From contig NZ_QFFZ01000028.1 of the NCBI RefSeq assembly GCF_004369225.1, positions 1 to 47,858 on the forward strand: a stretch of DNA of 47,858 nucleotides. Reading direction: 5' to 3'. Below the pieces are notes generated by a model. That model was not told the origin of the DNA and searched no databases. It saw only the letters and a program-made list of their open reading frames with translations. This DNA comes from Pelotomaculum propionicicum. Lineage in GTDB: Bacteria; Bacillota; Desulfotomaculia; Desulfotomaculales; Pelotomaculaceae. The translations under genes were made by a program, and so were the position numbers. Below, piece after piece: positions 25,600 through 33,058 of the stretch (the first letter of the stretch is position 1; every line of letters begins with the position of its first letter).

Positions 25600-25917
25600 A
25601 TGGGGACTATAAACGTCAAAGGTAAAGAGATTGAAGTAGACGAGGATGGTTTTCTTGTAGATCCGTCTGATTGGAATGAAGATGTGGTAATGGCATTTGC
25701 CGCTCTGGAAGAAATTGATGAGCTGACTGATGAACACTGGAACATCATCAACTATCTGCGTGACTACTTTAATAAGTTTCAGACTGCCCCGATGGTAAGG
25801 AAGCTTTGTAAAGAAACCGGCTGCAGCAACAAGCACATGTATGAGCTATTTCCTTCCGGGCCGGCCAAAGGGGCCTGTAAACTGGCCGGATTGCCAAAAC
25901 CGACCGGTTGCGTGTAA
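25600..25917 (+). CDS. dsrC: DsrC sulfur-carrier protein
   Basis: A 105-residue protein with the full DsrC C-terminal arm GACKLAGLPKPTGCV, which holds both redox cysteines (Cys93 and Cys104). It is therefore a functional DsrC and not a one-Cys TusE-type relative. It receives the sulfite sulfur from DsrAB and forms the trisulfide reduced by DsrMK. AGGAGGT precedes the ATG. The N-terminal GFLVDPSDWNEDV is also family-typical. Confidence 0.96.
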   Translation: MGTINVKGKEIEVDEDGFLVDPSDWNEDVVMAFAALEEIDELTDEHWNIINYLRDYFNKFQTAPMVRKLCKETGCSNKHMYELFPSGPAKGACKLAGLPKPTGCV

Positions 25918-25938
25918 TGAATAGGAAACCCCAGTAAG

Positions 25939-25976
25939 TTGTATTTTTGAGGACTATCAAGTCCTCAAAAATACAA
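25939..25976. other. Perfect 17-bp inverted repeat between dsrC and dsrN
   Basis: TTGTATTTTTGAGGACT (25939-25955) and its exact complement (25960-25976) are separated by only ATCA. The GC-rich core with A/T-rich outer stem can fold on either strand. No T run lies outside the stem, so it is either an atypical bidirectional terminator or an RNA-processing site that separates the abundant dsrC message from dsrN. Confidence 0.6.
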
Positions 25977-26032
25977 CCGGCCTGTTGTTGTAGGATAAAA
26001 AAGCATTTTGGACGTAGTAATGGAGGATAACC

Positions 26033-27481
26033 ATGGGAAAACTTACTAACATGCCACGTTTGGTTATAGCAGCGCCACAGGGCCGTTCAGGCAAGACTAC
26101 CATCTCAGTAGGTCTCATGTCAGGTTTGACTGCAAAAGGATTTACGGTACAGCCTTTCAAAAAAGGTCCTGATTATATCGACCCCAGCTGGTTAACCATG
26201 GTTACAGGAAGACAATGCTGTAATTTGGACAGCTTTATGATGGGCAGGGAGGCGCTGCAGCAATCTTTTTTAAAGTATGCCCGGAGTGCTGATATAAGCA
26301 TTGTTGAAGGAGCTATGGGTATTTTTGACGGTGTGGATCTGGCGGGCAGCGGCAGCACCGGGGAAGTGGCCAAGGCTATCAACGCGCCGGTGATACTGGT
26401 AGTGGATACAACTCGTATGACCCGCAGTGTTGCCGCGATGGTTATGGGATTTCAGCACTTTGACCCGGATTTGGTTATTGCCGGGGTTATCCTCAACAAT
26501 GTAGCCCGCCCCAGGCACGAAAGCATGCTGCGCTCTTCGGTGGAACATTATTGCGGTATTCCAGTCCTGGGAGCCATGCCGAAGAATAATGCCTTAAAAA
26601 TTCCCAACAGGCACCTTGGCCTTATTCCCGCCAATGAAACCGCTTCACTTCATGCTGTGCTGGAAGAAGTGAAAACAACGGCTATTAAACACTTGGATCT
26701 TGAGAAACTGGTAGAAATAGCTAGATCTGCTCCGCCTGTCTTAGTTAATGATGAAATCAAATCAGGAAAAGAAACTTATAAACTTCATAGCAGAAAAGAA
26801 AAACCGGTAATTGGTATCTTTAAAGATCAGTCTTTCACGTTTTATTACCGTGAGAACCTGGAAGCACTGGAGGGAGCCGGAGCGGAGCTGTTATATATTG
26901 ATTCACTGAACGACCCTGAATTGCCTGATGTGGACGCTTTGTATATAGGCGGCGGTTTTCCTGAACTATTCGCGGCTGAACTTGAAAAGAATAAATCGTT
27001 GCGTGGGGCGGTAAAGGCGAAAGTTGAAGAAAACCTGCCGGTTTACGCGGAGTGTGGGGGATTGATGTACCTGGGGCGCAGTCTGATTTGGCGCGATCAG
27101 ACCTACCAAATGTGTGGAGTCTTGCCTTTTGACGTGATTATGTCGGATAAACCTCAGGGTCACGGCTATGTTGAGTTGGAAGTGTCGGGAGAAAACCCCT
27201 ATTTCAATGTTGGTGAAGTGATTAGAGGACATGAATTCCATCACTCAAGGTTGATCAATCTTGAACCTGGGCAGGCAGGCGTCGCTTATAATGTAAAAAG
27301 GGGAACAGGCATGGGTGATGGCATTGACGGCCTGGTTTATAAGAATGTTATGGCCAGCTATACCCACCTGCACGCTGTATCTGTGCCGCAGTGGGCAAGG
27401 AACCTGGTGAGCCAGGCTGAAAATTACAGGATGAGAAGCAGCCAGTTAGAAGAAAAAGCGGTTCTGGCGGAAACTGCTTGA
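26033..27481 (+). CDS. dsrN: DsrN, cobyrinic acid a,c-diamide synthase (CbiA) family amidase
   Basis: A 482-residue CbiA/CobB-like protein. An N-terminal P-loop APQGRSGKTTIS and PFKKGPDYIDPSW form the ATP site. A C-terminal class I glutamine amidotransferase domain has its Cys in YAECGGLMYLG (about residue 338) and the matching His in GHEFHHS. In dsr operons this homologue is named DsrN and is proposed to amidate sirohaem to the sirohaem-amide of DsrAB. GGAGG precedes the ATG. It could alternatively serve cobalamin synthesis, but no other cob/cbi gene is here. Confidence 0.92.
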   Translation: MGKLTNMPRLVIAAPQGRSGKTTISVGLMSGLTAKGFTVQPFKKGPDYIDPSWLTMVTGRQCCNLDSFMMGREALQQSFLKYARSADISIVEGAMGIFDGVDLAGSGSTGEVAKAINAPVILVVDTTRMTRSVAAMVMGFQHFDPDLVIAGVILNNVARPRHESMLRSSVEHYCGIPVLGAMPKNNALKIPNRHLGLIPANETASLHAVLEEVKTTAIKHLDLEKLVEIARSAPPVLVNDEIKSGKETYKLHSRKEKPVIGIFKDQSFTFYYRENLEALEGAGAELLYIDSLNDPELPDVDALYIGGGFPELFAAELEKNKSLRGAVKAKVEENLPVYAECGGLMYLGRSLIWRDQTYQMCGVLPFDVIMSDKPQGHGYVELEVSGENPYFNVGEVIRGHEFHHSRLINLEPGQAGVAYNVKRGTGMGDGIDGLVYKNVMASYTHLHAVSVPQWARNLVSQAENYRMRSSQLEEKAVLAETA

Positions 27482-27554
27482 AAAAACAGGGATGTTTATG
27501 ACCAGGTGGTGTTCACCCGGGGAGAAGTACTTTTTTGTCGAGTATAAGTGTGAA

Positions 27555-27612
27555 TTATAGTACAAATAACAACATGCGATTTTTGTTTTTAGTACAAGAG
27601 TGTTAAAATAAG
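27555..27612 (+). repeat. 58-bp duplicated element, copy 2 (downstream of dsrN)
   Basis: Gap-free counterpart of 19341-19398 (48/58 identical). This copy has the clearer dyad: GTACAAATAACAA at 27561-27573 faces TTGTTTTTAGTAC at 27584-27596, with two mismatches. TTGTTT and TAAAAT 15 bp apart are again present. No gene follows for about 360 bp, but a strong terminator lies at 27730. Confidence 0.6.
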
Positions 27613-27783
27613 TATAGTTGAAATGATATATGTTTTAAGATATATATAGTTCATTTTTTTTAGGTTATTGATAATTCCATTTAATATTTAAATAGTTTTA
27701 CCCCTAACTAAATACTCTACCTCTCTTCTCCCTTTGGTGTGGATAAATTGTTACCACTTATCCATATCAAAGGGCATTTTTTT
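27613..27783 (+). ncRNA. Candidate small RNA between the 58-bp element and the terminator
   Basis: If the 58-bp element is a promoter, its transcript would run about 165 bases and end at the terminator at 27730-27783. No open frame with a ribosome site was seen in it. A local ATATAT-type hairpin lies at about 27627-27648. This is inference from promoter-like and terminator signals only. Confidence 0.25.
27730..27783 (+). terminator. Strong Rho-independent terminator
   Basis: CCCTTTGGTGTGGATAA (27730-27746) pairs with 27758-27774 as a 17-bp stem with two G-U pairs and an 11-base loop. CA and then T7 (27777-27783) follow. It ends either the dsr operon, about 250 bases after dsrN, or a short transcript that begins at the repeat. 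Confidence 0.85.
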
Positions 27784-27971
27784 CTTTATATCTTGTTGTC
27801 TCTAGTGAAATTATTTACATTCATCGATATTAAGCTGTTAATCCTGAATTCATTGAGACTTTCCAGTAAATTGTTTAAATATATATTAATTTGGTCAATC
27901 TAGTAACATATAGCACAAGCCGAAGGAGGATACCTCCGGAGTTAGGCTGCTTTTTGCGGAAAGGAAGTTTA

Positions 27972-29669
27972 GTGTTGAACGTTTTAAGGCAGAAGAGGCT
28001 GGTCCAAATTTTTTTTATTTTTCTAATGTGTTTAGTGGGATTGTTATTCCCGCTTTGGCAAATACAAATTTTGAATGGTGACCGCTATAACTCCCTGGCG
28101 CTTGCACAGGACAGTCTCTGGGTAGCCCTGGAGGACGCGCCGCGGGGCAAATTGTTGGACCGCAACTCAGTTCCTCTGACCGGCGAAAGGGTAGAAGACA
28201 GGGTAATAGTTTTCCCTAGGCTTATTACGGACAAGCCTGAAACAGCAAGCGGTTTAGCAAATATTATGAGCGCAGACCGTTCTATGATAGATGATTACCT
28301 TAAGCAAGGTCCCGGCTGCCTGCCGTACACAGTTTCAAGTGCCCAGAAAGCTGCCATCAGGCAGAAAAACTGGTCCGGCGTGATGGTTTTACCTGTCCAA
28401 TTCCGTTATGGAGAACGGACACTGGCGCCACAAACGCTGGGGTACCTTGGCAGAATGTCTTCCAGCGAGGAATATCTTAACCTTACTAAAAGCTCGCGTA
28501 AAATTTACCGCTATAATGATCTTGTGGGAAAAACAGGCCTTGAGTTAATTTATGAGGAGAAACTGAAAGGAGCAAGGCCGGAGCGGGCGGTCAGGGTATT
28601 TACTGACGCCAGAGGCAAGCTGCTGGGGGGCCCGGGTTTTGAGGTTGAAGAAAATACCCTGGATAGGGGCAGGCGGGACTTGCTCCTGACTCTGGATGCC
28701 CGCATGCAAAAAATTGCTGAAGACGCTTTGGACCATAAGTCAGTAAAAGGAGCTGTAGTGGTGCTGGAAGCCGGCAGCGGGGATATCCTGGCTATGGCCG
28801 GCAGCCCGCGTTTTGACCCGTTTCAACCTGAGAAGTTTGGCGCCCGGGAGGATGGTAGTTTTATTGATCACTGCGTCTCACTTTACCAGCCGGGCTCTGT
28901 TTTTAAAATAGTGATTGCGGCGGCTGCGCTGGAAGAGGGCACCGAAAGTCTTAACAGTCATTTTTACTGCAGCGGCGAAAAAGAGGAGCTGATTAGCTGC
29001 TGGGAAAAAGCCGGTCATGGTGAGATAGACTTTGCCCATGCCTTTATCAATTCCTGTAACCCTTCTTTTGTCCAAATTGGCCTAAACCTGGGCGCTCCCA
29101 AAATCATTGAATATGCCAGGCGTTTAGGTTTAGAAAACCAAAATGTAATTGGTTACCCGGCGCCTATTGACCGGCGTCAGGATCTGAGCCTTATAGGAGC
29201 GCCTTATAATCTTGTTAACAGCAGTGTGGGCCAGGGGCCGGTTTTAGTCACGCCGCTGCAGATAGCTTCTCTGGTAAACACCATGGTGTCCGGTGGAATA
29301 TACCGTGAACCCCGGCTGGTTAAGGAGATCCGTAAAAACGGTGGAGGCGTGGAAGAGGAATTTGTTGCAGATCCAGGTAAGGCGGCTATATCAGAGGAAA
29401 CTGCCCGCAAACTGCGCAGCCTGATGGAATCAGTCGTAGACGAAGGCACAGGAAAAGCAGCAGCGGTGCCTGTCTATGGCAGCGCCGGGAAGACCGGGTC
29501 TGCTCAAATTGCAGGCCAAAGCACTACTAACGCCTGGTTTGCCGGTTATGCTCCCCGTGTCAATCCACGTTATATTGCGGTTGTTATGTTAGAGGAAGGT
29601 GGCAGCGGAGGCGAGTCCGCCGCTCCGTTATTCAGAGAGATTATGGAACAAATCCTGTGTTTTGAATAA
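27972..29669 (+). CDS. Class B penicillin-binding protein (peptidoglycan transpeptidase)
   Basis: About 565 residues. One N-terminal membrane helix (near residues 10-35) is followed by a PBP dimerisation-type domain and a transpeptidase domain. The catalytic motifs are SVFK (Ser about 308), SCN (about 360) and KTGS (about 506). It resembles the PBP2/SpoVD/FtsI group but lacks C-terminal PASTA domains. The start is uncertain: AAGGAAG at 27961-27967 fits GTG 27972 or TTG 27975. The open frame from 27891 passes an upstream GGAGG-containing hairpin (27921-27935). It stands alone, so cell division, elongation or sporulation cannot be chosen. Confidence 0.9.
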   Translation: MLNVLRQKRLVQIFFIFLMCLVGLLFPLWQIQILNGDRYNSLALAQDSLWVALEDAPRGKLLDRNSVPLTGERVEDRVIVFPRLITDKPETASGLANIMSADRSMIDDYLKQGPGCLPYTVSSAQKAAIRQKNWSGVMVLPVQFRYGERTLAPQTLGYLGRMSSSEEYLNLTKSSRKIYRYNDLVGKTGLELIYEEKLKGARPERAVRVFTDARGKLLGGPGFEVEENTLDRGRRDLLLTLDARMQKIAEDALDHKSVKGAVVVLEAGSGDILAMAGSPRFDPFQPEKFGAREDGSFIDHCVSLYQPGSVFKIVIAAAALEEGTESLNSHFYCSGEKEELISCWEKAGHGEIDFAHAFINSCNPSFVQIGLNLGAPKIIEYARRLGLENQNVIGYPAPIDRRQDLSLIGAPYNLVNSSVGQGPVLVTPLQIASLVNTMVSGGIYREPRLVKEIRKNGGGVEEEFVADPGKAAISEETARKLRSLMESVVDEGTGKAAAVPVYGSAGKTGSAQIAGQSTTNAWFAGYAPRVNPRYIAVVMLEEGGSGGESAAPLFREIMEQILCFE

Positions 29670-29689
29670 AAGTTCACACAAAATGATGG

Positions 29690-29713
29690 AAGCCCACCTG
29701 CAGGTGGGCTTTT
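29690..29713. terminator. Convergent terminator between the PBP gene and the selenoprotein gene
   Basis: AAGCCCACC (29690-29698) pairs perfectly with GGTGGGCTT (29703-29711) around TGCA. T4 lies on the plus side at 29710-29713. It ends the PBP transcript and abuts the stop of the minus-strand gene. Confidence 0.75.
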
Positions 29714-29947
29714 CTACGGCAGCAGCCTTTCCAGTTCGGACCGGTTGAAACCTACCACAACCTGATTTCCCACTGTTATTGTGGGGACGGCCATGCGGCC
29801 GGTTTTCTTGATCATTTCATTTCTAGCTTGATCATTTTCAGCAACATTAAGCTCGTTGTAACTCACACCTTTTTGCGAAAGAAACTCCTTCACGTGGCTG
29901 CAGTGCGGTCAAGTAGGCGTGGTATAAAGTGTAACTTTTTGGTCCAT
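29714..29947 (-). CDS. Glutaredoxin/NrdH-like selenoprotein (UxxC), in-frame TGA read as selenocysteine
   Basis: Reading from ATG 29947-29945 gives MDQKVTLYTTPT, then TGA (29911-29909), then PHCSHVKEFLSQKGVSY and on to LLP and TAG: 77 residues in all. Everything else is intact. AAGGAGGA stands 7 bases before the ATG, the cis-proline loop is MAVPTITVG, the glycine-phenylalanine is VVVGF, and the length is normal for the family. The TGA sits exactly where the first active-site Cys of C-P-x-C belongs, giving U13-P-H-C16. A SECIS-like hairpin follows (29875-29893). Selenocysteine glutaredoxins are known from clostridia and relatives. The alternative is a one-base nonsense mutation (TGC/TGT to TGA) in an otherwise perfect gene. 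No sel genes are in the window. Confidence 0.8.
29875..29893 (-). promoter_or_regulatory. Candidate bacterial SECIS hairpin
   Basis: On the minus strand GTGAAGG (29893-29887) pairs with CTTTCGC (29881-29875) as a 7-bp stem, with two G-U pairs and loop AGTTT. The loop begins 22 bases after the TGA and has G at its second position. Both fit the published bacterial SECIS pattern (apical loop about 16-37 bases downstream, a G in the first two loop bases). Confidence 0.6.
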
Positions 29948-29997
29948 AAACATTCCTCCTTCTTTGCGACTTAGTTTTATCAGGCAGGGTGAAAAAT

Positions 29998-30075
29998 ATG
30001 CTGAATAAAAATAAAGACGACCTTGCTGAGCCGGGCATTTTGCTTAAGGGAATTTATATTGGGTACTTAGATTAG
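29998..30075 (+). CDS. Possible 25-residue open frame (doubtful)
   Basis: ATG 29998 with CAGGGTG upstream reads MLNKNKDDLAEPG and ends LDYLG-like hydrophobic residues before TAG. I do not recognise it. The remaining gap to 30260 holds an imperfect hairpin (ATTAGG near 30070 with CCTAAT near 30108), the GC-rich palindrome GGCCGGCC near 30125, and no other gene. Confidence 0.15.
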   Translation: MLNKNKDDLAEPGILLKGIYIGYLD

Positions 30076-30260
30076 GGTTTCCGTTTCATTTTGAAAATCC
30101 TAATTAGAGCCACGCTTAATTAAGGCCGGCCGGAAGGTGGGTTTTTCAATATGGCCGCAACCTCTGCCTTCAGTCACCTTTTCAGCCGGTATGCATATCA
30201 TGCAATAAATGTAATTTGTTGTGATTTAAAGGTTTAGCCGGGTTGAAAGAGGGTAAAGAT

Positions 30261-31694
30261 GTGGCAGGGAATGCTAAGCCGGTTTTAATCGTTGGAGCCG
30301 GGGTGGCAGGCATAATTGTAGCGGATGTCCTCGGCAAAAGCCAGGATAGGGATGACTTCGAACCAGTCGGCTATGTGGATGATGACCCTGAGAAACAAAA
30401 TAAGATACTGCATGGACTGCCGGTTTTGGGCACTAAGAAAGATATACCGGCGCTGGTTGAGCGCCACAATATAAGAGAGATAATTATTGCCATACCTTCA
30501 GCTTCAGGGCAGGTTATCAGCCAGATTATCGCAATATGTCACCGGACCAGAGCACGTCTTAAAATACTGCCAGGCTTCTACGATCTGATTACAGGTAAGA
30601 TTAAAATCAGCAAGATAAGAAACGTAGAGGTTGAAGACCTGCTGGGCAGAAAACCTGTAGCTCTGGATGTGGATAAGATAGCCGGTTACCTCACAAACAA
30701 GAATGTGCTGGTCACAGGCGCCGGAGGCTCTATAGGATCAGAAATAAGCCAGCAGGTTGCCAGGTTTGCGCCAAAAGAGATAATTTTGCTCGGCCGCGGT
30801 GAAAACAGTATTTTTGAAATTGAGCTTAAGCTGAGAGAAGCTTTTCCTGAGCTGTGCCTGACACCTGAAATTGGTGATATCAAAGACCTGGTGCGGCTTA
30901 ACCACATATTTGACCGGCATAGGCCTGACGTTGTATTTCATGCCGCCGCGCATAAACATGTCCCCCTAATGGAAAGATGTCCGGACGAAGCAGTGAAAAA
31001 TAACATTATCGGCACCTTTAATTTGGCTGAGGTTGCCTGCAAGTACGGCGCCGGAACGTTTGTCCTCATTTCCACGGACAAAGCGGTAAACCCCACTAGT
31101 ATAATGGGCGCGACCAAACGCGTAGCGGAAATGATTATGCAAAGTATGAGCAGAAGAGGAAAAACCCGTTTTGTCGCTGTGCGCTTTGGCAATGTTCTGG
31201 GCAGCCGGGGCAGTGTGATTCCTTTGTTCAAAAGACAAATAGCGCGGGGTGGCCCTGTAACCATAACCCACCCCGATATGACACGTTATTTTATGACTCC
31301 TGTGGAAGCGGCGCAGTTAGTTATTCAGGCTGGTGTTCAGGCTAAGGGCGGGGAGATTTTCCTGTTGGACATGGGGAGTCCGGTCAGGATTCTGGATCTG
31401 GCGGAGAATCTAATCAGACTGTCAGGGTTTGAACCTTATTCTGAAATACCCATAGAGTATACCGGCATGCGTCCAGGTGAGAAACTGGCAGAAAAACTGG
31501 CAACCGAAGATGAGGGAATAGTCACTACGGTACATGACCGGATCTTTTGTGTTTCCAAGGGGAAATATGATTTTGCAAACCTGGAAAATGTTCTGAGCAC
31601 TTTTATGAGCGCAGAATTTTCTTTCAGGGAGCGAGAAATAATTTCCTTACTGCAAAAAGTGTTACTGAACTTCAGAAAAAACTATTCGGCTTAG
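30261..31694 (+). CDS. Nucleotide-sugar dehydratase/epimerase, CapD/FlaA1 type, soluble form
   Basis: About 477 residues. An N-terminal Rossmann domain (VLIVGAGVAGIIVADVLG) corresponds to the CoA-binding-like half of CapD proteins. A C-terminal SDR dehydratase has NAD motif VTGAGGSIGSEI and the catalytic S-x-M-x(3)-K variant in TSIMGATKR. The N-terminal membrane helices of full-length CapD are absent. Likely reaction: 4,6-dehydration (or 5-epimerisation) of a UDP-HexNAc. GTG 30261 has AAAGAGGG 7 bases upstream and is preferred to TTG 30243. It opens the polysaccharide locus. Confidence 0.88.
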   Translation: MAGNAKPVLIVGAGVAGIIVADVLGKSQDRDDFEPVGYVDDDPEKQNKILHGLPVLGTKKDIPALVERHNIREIIIAIPSASGQVISQIIAICHRTRARLKILPGFYDLITGKIKISKIRNVEVEDLLGRKPVALDVDKIAGYLTNKNVLVTGAGGSIGSEISQQVARFAPKEIILLGRGENSIFEIELKLREAFPELCLTPEIGDIKDLVRLNHIFDRHRPDVVFHAAAHKHVPLMERCPDEAVKNNIIGTFNLAEVACKYGAGTFVLISTDKAVNPTSIMGATKRVAEMIMQSMSRRGKTRFVAVRFGNVLGSRGSVIPLFKRQIARGGPVTITHPDMTRYFMTPVEAAQLVIQAGVQAKGGEIFLLDMGSPVRILDLAENLIRLSGFEPYSEIPIEYTGMRPGEKLAEKLATEDEGIVTTVHDRIFCVSKGKYDFANLENVLSTFMSAEFSFREREIISLLQKVLLNFRKNYSA

Positions 31695-31708
31695 GAGTGT
31701 CTTTGCAT

Positions 31709-33055
31709 ATGCCAGTAAATGAAAATATTGGAGAGCATCCGGCAAAAGTTTTAAGAGAGAAAATTTATAACAGGTCGGCAAAGGTATCAATAATAGGTCT
31801 GGGCTATGTGGGTTTGCCCCTGGCAGTTGAACAGGCCAAAATAGGTTTCCCTGTACTGGGCATAGATTTGGATTCGTGCAAAGTAAAACATATAAATAAC
31901 GGTAAGAGTTACATCCGGGATGTTGCCGGTGAAGACATTTTTAAACTTGTGGAAGGGGGAAGATTAAAAGCAAGCAGCCAGTTTGATAACATCAAGGAAG
32001 CCGATGTTATCATTATCTGCGTGCCGACTCCCTTAAAATCAATGAGGGTGCCGGACCTTTCCTTTGTCCTGTCCGCTACCAGAGAGGTGGCCAATCAAAT
32101 CAAAAAAGGCCAGTTAATCAGTCTTGAAAGTACTACTTTCCCCGGCACAACCCAGGAAGTGATTTTGCCTATTCTGGAGGCTTCAGGCCTTACTGTAGGA
32201 AGTGACTTTTTTTTGAGCTTCTCCCCCGAAAGGGTGGACCCCGGCAATAAATACTATACCACGCGGGATATCTCAAAAGTTGTAGGCGGGGTCACGCCCT
32301 TGTGCCGTGAAATGGCGAGCACCTTTTACAGCCAGGGTCTAAAGCAGGTGGTGCCGGTTTCTTCCCCTGACACAGCAGAGATGACAAAGATTTTTGAAAA
32401 CACCTACCGGTCGGTTAATATCGCTCTGGTTAACGAGTTCATGATCCTGTGTGACCGGATGAACATAGATGTCTGGGAGGTTGTGGAAGCCGCGGCAACC
32501 AAGCCTTTCGGCATTCAAACATTCTTTCCCGGCCCGGGTGTGGGGGGCCACTGCATCCCGGTTGATCCGGTTTATCTGGCCTGGAAGGCTAAAGATTTTG
32601 ATTTTCACACACGTTTCATCGATCTTGCAGAAGAGATTAACATGCAGGCATCGGAACATGTTGTTAAAAAATTAATCTCAGTACTTAACAGACAAAAGAA
32701 ATGTTTGAATGGTTCAAGGATATTAATCCTTGGTATCACTTATAAAAAAGACATTGACGATGTCAGGGAGTCCCCTGCCTTAAAAATTATTGATTATCTT
32801 AATAAGAACCAGGCGGAGGTTGTCTATTATGACCCGTACGTACCAAGGTTCCAGCTTTCAAGTGAGAATGACAAATACATGGAAAGTATCAGTATCTCAG
32901 AAGAGGAATTAGCAAAAGCAGATAGCGTTTTAATTTTAACCGACCACAGTTGTATTGAATATCAATGGGTTGTCGACCATGCCAAACTTATCTTGGATGC
33001 ACGTAACGCGACAAAAAAGGTTCAAAGGGGGAAAGAAAAAATTACAAAAATTTAA
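31709..33055 (+). CDS. UDP-sugar 6-dehydrogenase (WbpA/UDP-HexNAc dehydrogenase type)
   Basis: About 448 residues. N-terminal NAD motif GLGYVGLPLAVEQA, the family signature SFSPERVDPGN, and catalytic Cys in GVGGHCIPVDP. The C-terminal UDP-binding domain includes GITYKKDIDDVRESPAL. Oxidises the C6 hydroxyl of a UDP-sugar to the uronate. AGGAG at 31693-31697 serves ATG 31709 (TTG 31703 is an alternative). The gene follows the CapD-type gene by 14 bases, and together they would make a UDP-N-acetyl-hexosaminuronate precursor. UDP-glucose cannot be excluded as substrate. Confidence 0.9.
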   Translation: MPVNENIGEHPAKVLREKIYNRSAKVSIIGLGYVGLPLAVEQAKIGFPVLGIDLDSCKVKHINNGKSYIRDVAGEDIFKLVEGGRLKASSQFDNIKEADVIIICVPTPLKSMRVPDLSFVLSATREVANQIKKGQLISLESTTFPGTTQEVILPILEASGLTVGSDFFLSFSPERVDPGNKYYTTRDISKVVGGVTPLCREMASTFYSQGLKQVVPVSSPDTAEMTKIFENTYRSVNIALVNEFMILCDRMNIDVWEVVEAAATKPFGIQTFFPGPGVGGHCIPVDPVYLAWKAKDFDFHTRFIDLAEEINMQASEHVVKKLISVLNRQKKCLNGSRILILGITYKKDIDDVRESPALKIIDYLNKNQAEVVYYDPYVPRFQLSSENDKYMESISISEEELAKADSVLILTDHSCIEYQWVVDHAKLILDARNATKKVQRGKEKITKI

Positions 33056-33058
33056 CAA

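Noticed and set aside
29909-29911. Simple nonsense mutation in the glutaredoxin-like gene
   Set aside because: Not excluded, but less likely: the stop is exactly at the catalytic Cys, the rest of the gene and its ribosome site are intact, and a SECIS-like hairpin follows.
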